Made by a program: the position numbers and the translations under genes. Shown here in pieces: positions 33,985 to 42,283 of a DNA stretch of 64,000 nt (within the stretch, counting starts at the first letter, position 1; every line of letters begins with the position of its first letter). A model generated the notes under the pieces. That model was not told the DNA's origin. It saw nothing but the letters and a program-made list of their open reading frames with translations, and ran no database searches. Source of the DNA: Halobacillus karajensis (lineage in GTDB: Bacteria; Bacillota; Bacilli; Bacillales; Halobacillaceae); assembly GCF_900108515.1 (NCBI RefSeq), contig NZ_FNWW01000005.1:124001-188000 (forward strand), written 5' to 3'.

Positions 33985-36183
33985 ATGGATTTTTTTGAAC
34001 GAATGAAACATCAAACAGGCGTCTGTCTGAATGATGTGCAACAACAGGCAGTGATGCATACCGATGGCCCTCTGCTCGTACTTGCGTCGCCAGGGGCAGG
34101 GAAAACAACAACACTGAATATGAAAATTGGCTATCTTCTGATGGAGGAAAAAATAAGTCCCGATCGGATCATGGCCATTACATTCAGTAAATCATCTGCT
34201 CAGGATATGTCAGACCGATTTGATGAGTTCTTTTCTGAATTAATGAATGACAAAGTTCACTTCTCAACGATTCACAGTTTTGCTTTCAAAGTAGTCCGTG
34301 AATGGTTGAGAAAGACCAAACAGGATTTCCAGTTAATTGAAGGGAATCTTAACGGGGAAGAACTAAAAAAGGGCTGGGATGGTCCTGACATTCCTCTCCA
34401 TAAAAAGTTCATTTTGAAAAAGCTCTATGAGGATACGAATCGATCCCAGATTACGGATGACGAAATGGATGAACTAATGACGTATATTAGCTTTGTGAAA
34501 AATCGAATGGTTGAAGGGAAAGAGTTGGAACAAGTCCGTTGTAATGTAAAACAAGCTTCTTCGATTTACCTAGAGTATGAACGGTTCAAGGAAAATCATC
34601 AGGGGAAACTTTTATTGGACTTTGATGATATGCTTACTTACTGTCACCAAATTTTATTAGATGATAAGGAAATCCTATCTAAATACCAACGGCAATTTGA
34701 GTATATATTGACAGATGAAAGTCAAGATAATTCCATTGTCCAACATGAAATTGTCGAACAGCTGGCTAAACCACAGAACAATCTGTGCGTGGTCGCAGAT
34801 GATGATCAGTCTATTTTTATGTGGCGGGGCTCAGATGTAACGAAACTGCTACAGTTTGAGAAGACGTATCCAGGCGGTACAGTAATCACGATGTCTCAAA
34901 ACTATCGTTCGTCTCAAGAAATTGTTAAAGCTTCCAACCAATTTATTAAGCGGAATAAGAATCGCTATGCGAAAGAAATGTTCACAGAGAATCCGTCTCA
35001 CAAGCCGGTTGAAATTACCTCTTTACGAAATTACGAAGAACAATTGTCGTATGTGATAGAAGAAATAAGCAAAGCTGGACCAGAAGAAGAAGTGGCCATT
35101 CTATATAGAAATAATTCCTCTGCTGTTCCGCTTGCGGACAAGTTGGACAAAGCAGGAATCCGTTTTTATATGAAGGATATTGATGCAAAGTTTTTCAAGC
35201 ATTGGATTGTCGAAGATATTCTGAACTTTATGCGCTTTTCCTATAATGACCGCCGGGTAGATATCCTTGAACGAATCCATACGAAATTCAATGCTTATAT
35301 TTCCAAAAAGCAAGTAGCCTTTTTGAGAAAGAGGGATGGCCAAGCTTCTGTGTTTGATACCTTAGCGAATCTAGACTTGCCGGACTATCAGCATAAAAAC
35401 ATTAAGCAAGCAAAGAAACGATTCAAAGAAATCAATGAAATGGAGCCTGCAAAAGCGATACGGACAATTCGCGAAAATTTGGGATATGACCATGCGCTTA
35501 ATAAAATGTCTGAGAAATTCGGTTTTAACGCCGAACATCTCATGAGTATTCTCGATACACTTGAAGAAATAGCAGAAGGGTTAGGGTCACTAAAGGGGTT
35601 TGCCGATCGGTTAAAAGATCTGGAGTCGCTTATACAAACCTCAAAATTCAATAGACATAAGAGTTCACTCACTTTAACCACTTTCCATAGTGCTAAAGGG
35701 TTGGAATATGACAGGGTGTATATGGTCGATTTGATCAATGGTATCATCCCGTCGAAGGATGATATGGAAACTTATCGGAATAAAAATACCGCTCCAATGG
35801 AAGAAGCGGTCCGACTTTTTTATGTGGGAATGACAAGAGCGAGAAAAAAACTTGAACTATTGACGTATCACTATAAAGGGAAAGAACGAGTAAGCGAATC
35901 CATTTTTGTAATGAATATGAGGAGAATCGTCCAGCCTGCAGGAGGATCTACTGGGAAAAAACGCAAACGCTCCTCACCTGATTTATCGGATGAGAGCCTT
36001 CTGACTCTTGAGGAGATTGAGCTTGGTAAAGAGGTGGTCCATCGTACATTTGGTCCAGGGGTTGTGAAGGAATATGGCGGGGATCAAATTGGGATTCAGT
36101 TTGCGGAAGCAGGTTACAAAGAGCTGTTACTGGAGGTTTGTATCGCTAATGGTTTGCTCCAGAAACAGACAGAAAAAGTGTAA
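33985..36183 (+). CDS. UvrD/Rep-type helicase, YjcD-like
   Basis: A 732-residue superfamily 1A helicase, a divergent paralogue of PcrA. Motifs: Walker A ASPGAGKTTT; DEXX as LTDESQDNS (ESQD rather than the usual EYQD); DDDQSIFMWRGSD; SQNYRSSQE; TTFHSAKGLEYDRVYM; and VRLFYVGMTRARKKL. The C-terminus (GKEVVHRTFGPGVVKEYGGDQIGIQF) is a Tudor-like segment related to that of PcrA. B. subtilis YjcD has this layout and no clear role. The ATG at 33985 has AAAGAGGA upstream; 33952 is an alternative. A terminator follows. Confidence 0.87.
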   Translation: MDFFERMKHQTGVCLNDVQQQAVMHTDGPLLVLASPGAGKTTTLNMKIGYLLMEEKISPDRIMAITFSKSSAQDMSDRFDEFFSELMNDKVHFSTIHSFAFKVVREWLRKTKQDFQLIEGNLNGEELKKGWDGPDIPLHKKFILKKLYEDTNRSQITDDEMDELMTYISFVKNRMVEGKELEQVRCNVKQASSIYLEYERFKENHQGKLLLDFDDMLTYCHQILLDDKEILSKYQRQFEYILTDESQDNSIVQHEIVEQLAKPQNNLCVVADDDQSIFMWRGSDVTKLLQFEKTYPGGTVITMSQNYRSSQEIVKASNQFIKRNKNRYAKEMFTENPSHKPVEITSLRNYEEQLSYVIEEISKAGPEEEVAILYRNNSSAVPLADKLDKAGIRFYMKDIDAKFFKHWIVEDILNFMRFSYNDRRVDILERIHTKFNAYISKKQVAFLRKRDGQASVFDTLANLDLPDYQHKNIKQAKKRFKEINEMEPAKAIRTIRENLGYDHALNKMSEKFGFNAEHLMSILDTLEEIAEGLGSLKGFADRLKDLESLIQTSKFNRHKSSLTLTTFHSAKGLEYDRVYMVDLINGIIPSKDDMETYRNKNTAPMEEAVRLFYVGMTRARKKLELLTYHYKGKERVSESIFVMNMRRIVQPAGGSTGKKRKRSSPDLSDESLLTLEEIELGKEVVHRTFGPGVVKEYGGDQIGIQFAEAGYKELLLEVCIANGLLQKQTEKV

Positions 36184-36192
36184 AAATGGCAT

Positions 36193-36225
36193 GTCAGTCT
36201 CTTAGGAGGGGCTGACTATTTTGTT
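36193..36225 (+). terminator. Terminator after the YjcD-like helicase gene
   Basis: GTCAGTC / GGCTGAC stem (one G-T pair) with a 10-base loop, then TATTTTGTT. Confidence 0.6.
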
Positions 36226-36334
36226 ATAGGGCAAATTATGGATCATGTGCAAATGGGTAACATCCAAATTTATCGCCACTTAACAGCTTAGGAGGTATTT
36301 GATACTCGAGGGTTACGGAGATGAGCGAGAATGT

Positions 36335-36368
36335 AAAAAAAGACTGTCGAGATTTTCTCAACAGTCTG
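36335..36368 (-). terminator. Terminator of the SDR gene
   Basis: Minus-strand stem AGACTGTTGAG / CTCGACAGTCT, then TTTTTTT. It lies about 175 bases beyond the stop of the gene at 36543. That 175-base stretch is rather GC-rich but shows no convincing ORF. Confidence 0.8.
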
Positions 36369-36542
36369 TAGCTCCGTTCCTGCCCACCGGACCGCGGAAC
36401 TGGACAGCGCAAATTTTGGATGAAGGAGCTAGGCGAACCTTCCTACAATGGCTCTTACTGCTCCAAACATCTTGGCAGGGAGTCTTCCGAATAATGGCTA
36501 TTTATTTGACTACCCTTTTGGATAATATTGAGCGACCAAAAA

Positions 36543-37601
36543 CTATGCTTCGACGGCCTTTCTTTTTCCGTGAAGAATGCGCTCAATCATAGCTTGATCC
36601 ATATTAAGTCGGGTATGACCGTTCCTTCTTAAAAGATCGTGTGTGTTTGAATCATCAAAATGAAGGTTTTTATTCCAATAAGGACGGAAAACGCTCATCG
36701 GGGCATTAAACATCTGCTCTTCTTTCGTTAATTCCCCATCATAATCGGAAGGAACCATCTCGATATTCGGAAAGGCAAGTTTCTCTTTGATCATTTCGAA
36801 TAACATGCGATTGGTAGGGGGATTCGGATTAGTAATGTGATAGATGGACGCTGGGTGATTGGTTTTTAAAGCTGCGATCAGGACTTTTACCACATAATCA
36901 ACAGGAACAAAGTTTTGGCTCGTTTCTTCTCTACATAAAAATTTATACGTTCGGTTTTGGAGTTCACTTTTGCGGGACGTGCGTCTTTTAAGGATTTCAA
37001 GACCCCGGATTACCCCATATAAAGCAAAGCTTGTATCGGCTTCCCCTGTTTTAGAGTCCCCAATGATGATAGATGGTCGGAAGATTTTGGTGTTAAATCC
37101 TCCATCAAAATGGCTTACGAGGTGTTCCGCGTGGCATTTACTTTCTTCATAGCCGTTCACGAACGGCTGATCTGTTGGGTGGAGCTGCTCGGTCGCATGT
37201 CTTTTCAGGCCAAGCGTGTATGCGGTACTTATATAATAAAAGGCAGAGGCCCGGATTTGTTTTGCCAACTCCAGGATATGCTTGGTCCCGTCCAAATTAA
37301 CTTTGAAGGTTTTCTCTCGCTCGTTCTCATCGAAAGAGAGGTAAGCAGCGCTATGATAAACGGCATGGATCTTGCCTTTCAAAAGAAGGAGCGAATCTTC
37401 ATTAACGCCTGCTAGCTCTTTGGAAAGGTCACCTTCGATGGTATGGAGGTTTTGTTTTGTCTCTGTTGCCACTTCCTCCATCAGATTTGTTCCTTTACGG
37501 TTATCTCTTACCATTGCATAAACGTGATGGCCTTCGCTCAGCAACTTTAACGTCAATTGTTTCCCTAAAAAACCTGTTGCTCCTGTGATTAAAATATTCA
37601 T
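36543..37601 (-). CDS. Extended SDR / NAD-binding_4 reductase-like protein
   Basis: A 352-residue NAD(P)-dependent protein of the extended short-chain dehydrogenase class. The dinucleotide motif is GATGFLGKQL, then HSAAYLSF, STAYTLG, and the catalytic YEESK (YxxxK). The NAD-binding_4 pattern (thioester reductase or fatty-acyl-CoA-reductase-like) is suggested by IYHITNPNPPTN and FVPVDYVVKVLI. The substrate could be an acyl thioester or a sugar nucleotide; the sequence does not tell. It is a single gene; the ATG at 37601 follows GAGCTAG..., with GGAG 9-12 bases upstream. Confidence 0.75.
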   Translation of the reverse strand: MNILITGATGFLGKQLTLKLLSEGHHVYAMVRDNRKGTNLMEEVATETKQNLHTIEGDLSKELAGVNEDSLLLLKGKIHAVYHSAAYLSFDENEREKTFKVNLDGTKHILELAKQIRASAFYYISTAYTLGLKRHATEQLHPTDQPFVNGYEESKCHAEHLVSHFDGGFNTKIFRPSIIIGDSKTGEADTSFALYGVIRGLEILKRRTSRKSELQNRTYKFLCREETSQNFVPVDYVVKVLIAALKTNHPASIYHITNPNPPTNRMLFEMIKEKLAFPNIEMVPSDYDGELTKEEQMFNAPMSVFRPYWNKNLHFDDSNTHDLLRRNGHTRLNMDQAMIERILHGKRKAVEA

Positions 37602-37910
37602 GTTGTCTAGCTCCTCTGGTGTTTTTTGATATATAGATAAATCTTTAAAGAGATTAGAATTTTAAGCCTATTATTCATTGTGGATTAAGGATAACACATC
37701 AGCAACCGGAATGATGTGAATAATATGTGAGAAGGAGTCCACTTCTCCTAGACTGGTTGTTCGGTAACAATGGAGTAGGGATGTAAAAGAAAGTGAACTT
37801 TTGGGCTTATCAGAGAAGAAGTGGTATAGACTGAAAAAAAGAAAGAAGGAAGGTATGTTGGGAAGAAAGCTAGTGGAGCAGGGAAGAATCTTAATTGTAT
37901 AGATAATGAA

Positions 37911-37952
37911 AAAATGAAGGCCTCCCCTTTATATGGTAGCCTTCATTTTTAT
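37911..37952. terminator. Bidirectional terminator beyond metE
   Basis: AAAATGAAGGC / GCCTTCATTTT arms with A and T flanks, so it can end metE from the minus strand. From 37602 to 37910 only a short GAGAAG/CTTCTC hairpin (37731-37749) is seen and no gene. Confidence 0.8.
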
Positions 37953-38015
37953 TGTATTGGCTAGAGGCTTAAATGGAGCCCCTTATATTGAAGGGATTTC
38001 TATCTAAGCTTTTGT

Positions 38016-40304
38016 TCATCTTTTTGATACAGTGGTTTGCTTCGCACGGACGTTTTTGGCTGCTTCTACCATATGATTTAATGCCGGCAGGACTTCCTCT
38101 TTCGTCCGGGTCTTCAATCCACAATCTGGGTTGACCCAAAATTGACGAGCCTTTAACACTTTCAATGCACGTGTAATGCTTTGTTCCATTTCCAGGATGC
38201 TCGGGATTCTAGGGCTGTGAATATCGTAAACCCCAAGTCCGATTTCTTTATCATATCCAAATGTCTCAAAGTCTGCGATCAGTTCTCCATGGCTGCGGGC
38301 CGCTTCGATAGATATTACGTCTGCGTCCAATTGATCAATGGTATCAATGATTTCTCCGAATTCCGAATAGCACATATGTGTATGGACTTGTGTATCGTTT
38401 TTAACCCCTGACGTAGCCAATTTAAAAGCATAAACAGCGTCATCAAGATAGCTTTGCTGTTTCTCCTTTTTCAATGGCAGCCCCTCACGCAAAGCGGGTT
38501 CGTCCACTTGTAACATGCGGATGCCATTCTCTTCGAGGGCTGACAGTTCCTTTTTCAAGGCAAGGGCTATTTGAGTGGTCACTTTAGCTGGTTCAATGTC
38601 ATTTCGGACGAATGACCAATTCAAAATAGTCACAGGGCCTGTGAGCATGCCTTTGATGGGTTTGTTTGTCAACGATTGGGCAAAGGCACTCTCTTTTATG
38701 GTCATCGGCGCTTTCCAAGCGACATCCCCATAGATAATCGGAGGTTTCACACAGCGTGAACCATATGATTGGACCCAGGCGAATTGGGTGAACGTGAAGC
38801 CATCAAGCTTCTCACCAAAGTACTCGACCATATCATTTCTTTCAAACTCCCCGTGAACGAGGACATCAAGTCCAAGGGCTTCTTGGTGATGAATCCAAGC
38901 CGCTGTTCTCTCTTCAATGAATGCTTCATATTTCTCAGGAGTCCACTCTCCTTTACGAAAACTTGCCCGAGCCTTACGGATATCCGTGGTTTGAGGAAGG
39001 CTGCCGATCGTTGTCGTCGGCAATAAAGGCAATTGAAATGTTTCCTCCTGGAGCTTTTGGCGTTCAGAAAAAGGCAGGGCGCGTGAGGGTTGTTTCCCTG
39101 ACCATGCAGATAATTCTTCTTGAACAATCGGATTCGTTCTCCCGGTGACTTGTTTAAATTGTTTCCATGTGCTTTGTTGTTTATCTATGGCTGAGGCGAT
39201 AGCTTCTCTCCCTTCATTCACGCCTTTCTTTAGGAGAGCTACTTCCTCTATTTTTTGATCGGCAAAGGCTAAAGCGTTCTTCAGTTCAGGGGCAAGCCTT
39301 TCTTCTGTTTCCGTGGTGACAGGGACGTGTAACAAACTACAGGAAGGCTGGAGGATAAGTTGTTCATCTTTGATGTGTTTTCTAAGTGTATCTATGGTTT
39401 CCAATGAATGATTCAAGTCATTTTTCCAAACATTCCGACCGTCAATAATCCCTGCAGCAAGAGTTTTTCCTTCAGGGAACCCGTGTTTTTCTAAAGCATT
39501 TATATGGTTGCCCTCGTCATAAATGAAATCGATTCCGATGCCCTCGACAGGAAGAGAAATCACTTGTTCATAATAGTCGATGGATTCAAAGTACGTTTGC
39601 AAGAGTAATTTCAAACCTGGTACTTCCCGGGTGATTTTCTTGTACACTTTTTCAAAGTATGCTAGTTCCTTATCCTCAAGGGTTGTACATAGAATGGGTT
39701 CATCTATTTGTACCCATTCAGCTCCGGCTTCGGCCAACTCCTTAAGTACGTCTATGTACAAGGGGACTAGGTGATCAAGAAAAGCATCAAAATCCTCATA
39801 TCCTTTTGCAAGCTTCAAAAATGTAATCGGGCCCAGGAGTACAGGTTTACCGATGATGCCTAATTCATCTTTTGCTTCATTAAAATAGTAGAGCGGGCGG
39901 TTCTCGAGCAGCTTTGGCTCTGTATCGATTTCTGGGACGATGTAGTGGTAGTTTGTATTGAACCATTTCGTCATTTCAGAAGCGACCGCTGTTTCGTTGC
40001 CACGTGCGATATCGAAATACGTCTGGAGCAAGGACTGGTCTTTTTGCTTGAACCGCTCGGGGATGAGTCCAAACATGACGGCCGTATCCAGAACGTGATC
40101 ATAGTAGCTGAAATCTCCAACAGGAATCCAATCCAAACCTAAGTCTTTTTGTTTTTGTAGATTTTTCAGGCGGAGCTCTTTCAGTTCGGTTCTCAAAACT
40201 TCTTCGGTCTGATTTCCTTTCCAAAAGCGCTCTAGGGATTTCTTCCATTCTCGTTTTTCTCCAATTCTCGGGTATCCAAGAGCAGAACTTTGTACGTGTG
40301 TCAT
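38016..40304 (-). CDS. metE: Cobalamin-independent methionine synthase MetE
   Basis: 5-methyltetrahydropteroyl-tri-glutamate-homocysteine methyltransferase (762 residues, the normal length), the last step of methionine synthesis without B12. The N-terminal half opens with SSALGYPRIGEKREWKK. The C-terminal barrel has the Zn-site His/Cys in THMCYSEF, the later EAARSHGEL, and the last Zn cysteine in WVNPDCGLKTR. GGAGGA lies 8 bases from the ATG at 40304; an ATG two codons earlier is too close. The long open frame upstream to 40562 is riboswitch sequence, not protein. Expression is set by a SAM-I and a cobalamin riboswitch in tandem. Confidence 0.97.
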   Translation of the reverse strand: MTHVQSSALGYPRIGEKREWKKSLERFWKGNQTEEVLRTELKELRLKNLQKQKDLGLDWIPVGDFSYYDHVLDTAVMFGLIPERFKQKDQSLLQTYFDIARGNETAVASEMTKWFNTNYHYIVPEIDTEPKLLENRPLYYFNEAKDELGIIGKPVLLGPITFLKLAKGYEDFDAFLDHLVPLYIDVLKELAEAGAEWVQIDEPILCTTLEDKELAYFEKVYKKITREVPGLKLLLQTYFESIDYYEQVISLPVEGIGIDFIYDEGNHINALEKHGFPEGKTLAAGIIDGRNVWKNDLNHSLETIDTLRKHIKDEQLILQPSCSLLHVPVTTETEERLAPELKNALAFADQKIEEVALLKKGVNEGREAIASAIDKQQSTWKQFKQVTGRTNPIVQEELSAWSGKQPSRALPFSERQKLQEETFQLPLLPTTTIGSLPQTTDIRKARASFRKGEWTPEKYEAFIEERTAAWIHHQEALGLDVLVHGEFERNDMVEYFGEKLDGFTFTQFAWVQSYGSRCVKPPIIYGDVAWKAPMTIKESAFAQSLTNKPIKGMLTGPVTILNWSFVRNDIEPAKVTTQIALALKKELSALEENGIRMLQVDEPALREGLPLKKEKQQSYLDDAVYAFKLATSGVKNDTQVHTHMCYSEFGEIIDTIDQLDADVISIEAARSHGELIADFETFGYDKEIGLGVYDIHSPRIPSILEMEQSITRALKVLKARQFWVNPDCGLKTRTKEEVLPALNHMVEAAKNVRAKQTTVSKR

Positions 40305-40335
40305 CGTCATTCCTCCATTTTCCTTTTTCAATCCA

Positions 40336-40372
40336 ATAAAAAATCCCTCTTGCCTTGAAGAGAGACGACGGA
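40336..40372 (-). terminator. Expression-platform terminator of the cobalamin riboswitch
   Basis: Minus-strand TCTCTT / AAGAGG stem, then ATTTTTTATT, between the B12 box and the metE ribosome site. An upstream CCCTC near 40379-40383 could pair with GAGGG as the alternative fold. Confidence 0.6.
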
Positions 40373-40444
40373 GTGGCACGAGGGAAAACGTAACATTCCC
40401 GGTGTGCCGACACGTGTCTATTCCTCGTAGAACGTTGTGCTGCC

Positions 40445-40612
40445 TCCATAGGCAGGTCTCCTGACTTATGATCAACGCAAACCTGCGCCTTCCCATCCGA
40501 GGATAGTGGACATCTTGCAGGCTGCTCCCATATACAGTGGCGGGACCGTGCCGGAATCTCACCGGGCTTCCCTTTTAAGCCGACTTCGAGTGAAGGCGGC
40601 ACCTATGGAACG
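40445..40612 (-). promoter_or_regulatory. Cobalamin (AdoCbl) riboswitch upstream of metE
   Basis: Minus strand. The B12 box AGTCAGGAGACCTGCC (40466-40451) is perfect. The core GGTGAGATTCCGGCACGG, then CCCGCCACTGT, is the class signature. P1 is closed by CCATAGG at the 5' end and CCTATGG at the 3' end. When B12 is present it should stop metE expression, since a B12-dependent synthase can take over. Confidence 0.95.
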
Positions 40613-40630
40613 ACGATATACATTTCAACT

Positions 40631-40658
40631 AAAAAAGCCTCTCATTGAGGAGAGGCTT
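40631..40658 (-). terminator. Terminator of the SAM riboswitch
   Basis: Minus-strand AGCCTCTCCTCA / TGAGAGGCT hairpin with TTTTTT. It lies between the SAM-I aptamer and the cobalamin riboswitch. Confidence 0.9.
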
Positions 40659-40666
40659 AACGTGCG

Positions 40667-40782
40667 AAGACTCCTCTCATTTTTCAAAGCCATAGCTTTG
40701 CTGGAATTAGCACCGCCATCGGATAGATCGGTTGCCGGGTTTCATAGGGCCAGTCCCTCCACCACTCTGAATAAGAGATTGT
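40667..40782 (-). promoter_or_regulatory. SAM-I riboswitch (S-box) upstream of metE
   Basis: Minus strand. The S-box landmarks are all present: GTGGAGGGACTGGCCCTATG, AAACCCGGCAACC, and GGTGCTAATTCCAGCAAAGC. P1 pairs CTCTTAT at the 5' end with ATGAGAG at the 3' end. The latter also overlaps sequence able to form the anti-terminator with the hairpin downstream. High SAM should end transcription before metE. Confidence 0.95.
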
Positions 40783-40801
40783 TATTGGATTGATTAGATG
40801 A

Positions 40802-40830
40802 ATCCTAGCATGTGAAATAAAAGGTGTCAA
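40802..40830 (-). promoter_or_regulatory. metE promoter
   Basis: Minus strand TTGACA (40830-40825), 17-base spacer, TAGGAT (40807-40802). Transcription would start near 40795, just upstream of the SAM aptamer. Confidence 0.8.
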
Positions 40831-41053
40831 ATTGTTTTTTGAATATTGAATCAGGTGGAGTGGCATCCTTGCACGCCATGTGTAGCTTTTGAAGAATGAT
40901 AACCGTTTATATTCTCTATCTTTGCTAAGAGAGATTTCCCACTATTTAGGAGGATTTTAGGGTTTCTCTAAATGGGAAGTTAAGGTTATTTGCATAAATG
41001 TCCCCCTAAAGGGTATGAACATAATAGGATGTTTAAGAACTGGAGGGTGAAAG

Positions 41054-41518
41054 TTGGATAAGATGAACCGAGGAATCATGACTGCACTATCAGCCATTGG
41101 AATTGCACAAGTATTGAAAATCATTACACACAAAAGAGTGTCTGGAGAATGGGATATCAAGCAGGTTGCGACTACAGGAGGGATGCCAAGTTCCCACTCT
41201 GCGGGTGTCTCGGCGCTAGCTGCTTATATTGCTGCAAATAAAGGATCGCGTCACACGGAAACGGCACTCGCTGCCATTTTTGGGGTCATTGTCATGTATG
41301 ACGCACAGGGCATTAGAAGGCATACAGGCGAAATTGCCCAGCTGGTTAATGATCTTGAAGATAATTTTGCAACGATTTCAGGCGATTTCCCGAGTTTTGA
41401 GTTTGTAGAACGAGACAAAGAATTAAAAGAACTACTCGGTCATCAGCCGATTGAAGTCCTTGGCGGGGCTCTCTTAGGTGCGGCTTTGGGTTATTTATCT
41501 GCCAAGGTTGAAGGATGA
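41054..41518 (+). CDS. Divergent PAP2-family membrane protein (DUF212, YuiD-like)
   Basis: A 154-residue membrane protein with about four spans. The pattern TTGGMPSSHSAGVSALAAY and YDAQGIRRHTGEIAQ (PSSHS and RRHxGxxA) marks the divergent PAP2 phosphatase-like family DUF212. An activity on lipid phosphates is assumed but not proven for the family. GGAGGG lies 6 bases before the TTG at 41054, so TTG is chosen over the ATG at 41063, which is 15 bases away. Confidence 0.85.
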   Translation: MDKMNRGIMTALSAIGIAQVLKIITHKRVSGEWDIKQVATTGGMPSSHSAGVSALAAYIAANKGSRHTETALAAIFGVIVMYDAQGIRRHTGEIAQLVNDLEDNFATISGDFPSFEFVERDKELKELLGHQPIEVLGGALLGAALGYLSAKVEG

Positions 41519-41564
41519 AAGTTTTAGGGGTGGATAAAGGTAAAGGGAGGAGGTGATTCGACTA

Positions 41565-41723
41565 ATGGGGAAGGTGCATAACTCTTTCAACCAAGGAAAC
41601 GGTGACGTATACTCAAGTTCTGGGACAAATATAAGTGAAGTCAAACGTCGCAATGACCAATCAGGTCTCTCTTATAATCAGGTGAAAGAAATGCTGGCAA
41701 AGTCCAATCGAACCAACAAATAA
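41565..41723 (+). CDS. Small spore-type protein, gamma-SASP-like
   Basis: A 52-residue ORF behind a very strong GGGAGGAGGTGA site. The C-terminal half has the TNISEVKRRNDQSGLSYNQV pattern, the T-x-I-x-x-V-K/R-x-x-N-x-x-S arrangement seen in gamma-type small acid-soluble spore proteins. It is hydrophilic, rich in Asn, Ser and Lys, with no Cys or Trp. It would serve as an amino-acid store or spore-core protein. A strong terminator lies 60 bases downstream. The family call is by pattern only. Confidence 0.65.
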   Translation: MGKVHNSFNQGNGDVYSSSGTNISEVKRRNDQSGLSYNQVKEMLAKSNRTNK

Positions 41724-41780
41724 GAGAAGGTTTTTGTCGGAAAAAATGCAGGGCTCATGGATGGACCGAACGCTTACAGA

Positions 41781-41819
41781 AAAGCCAGCCCCCTGTACAT
41801 GGGGCTGGCTTGTTTTTTT
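41781..41819 (+). terminator. Terminator after the small spore-type gene
   Basis: AAGCCAGCCCC / GGGGCTGGCTT perfect stem, then GTTTTTTT. It also separates the converging small gene at 41831. Confidence 0.93.
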
Positions 41820-41830
41820 CTGGAATTCGT

Positions 41831-41932
41831 TCAACTTTTTTTAGTCAGGTCCGCGTGTGGGTTCTTATTAGTGGCCTTTCGGTCTCTTCCTTTAGGGTTG
41901 TTTTTCTTTTGGCTTTCTCTGTTTTTACTCAT
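41831..41932 (-). CDS. 33-residue basic protein, possibly a minor spore protein
   Basis: An ATG at 41932 behind AAAGGAGGCC opens a 33-codon frame of very hydrophilic, Lys/Arg/Asn-rich sequence (MSKNRESQKKNNPKGRDRKA, then ending LTKKS). Composition and size resemble minor SASPs (SspL to SspP group), but no specific match was made. From 41950 to 42204 no gene was recognised; see the findings for that GC-richer stretch. Confidence 0.55.
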   Translation of the reverse strand: MSKNRESQKKNNPKGRDRKATNKNPHADLTKKS

Positions 41933-42204
41933 ATAGTGGCCTCCTTTAGGGATGGAAACTTTGTTTTTTGATCGTACATCCTTAATTTTACCGTTTTTTC
42001 GGGTTCTATGATGGTTTGATCCATTTCATTTATGAATGAATCCGCTACGGATGAAAAGAATAAGGAAAATGCACGGCCCTCCAGTAATGGGAGAATCCAA
42101 CATGGCTGGAAGGGGAACCCCTTGCAGACAAAAGGAAGGGATTTGCTTATCTGTCGTATTTCTGTGGCTGACTTCAGCCCCTTCCCTTTGGACAAGCGAT
42201 CTAA

Positions 42205-42233
42205 TTGACAACGGAACCTTCAACCTTTACCAT
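42205..42233 (+). promoter_or_regulatory. Promoter of tcyABC
   Basis: TTGACA and TACCAT with a 17-base spacer, about 50 bases upstream of the tcyA start. No S-box or T-box is present in the leader. In B. subtilis CymR controls related sulfur genes; no CymR site was defined here. Confidence 0.6.
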
Positions 42234-42283
42234 CATAAAAGTATTAAAACATATCAAATTACTAGGCATTAGGAGGTTATTTA

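Noticed and set aside
36299-36592. 97-codon plus-strand ORF with TTG start just behind an AGGAGGT
   Set aside because: The ribosome site is only about 3 bases from the start, and the frame runs through a terminator and the end of the opposite gene. The good AGGAGGT remains unexplained.
40305-40562. N-terminal extension of MetE to give 848 residues
   Set aside because: The added codons coincide with the cobalamin riboswitch and its terminator; MetE proteins are about 760 residues.
40506-40793. Plus-strand ORF of 95 codons over the metE leader
   Set aside because: It is antisense to the two riboswitches, and its openness is explained by RNA structure constraints.
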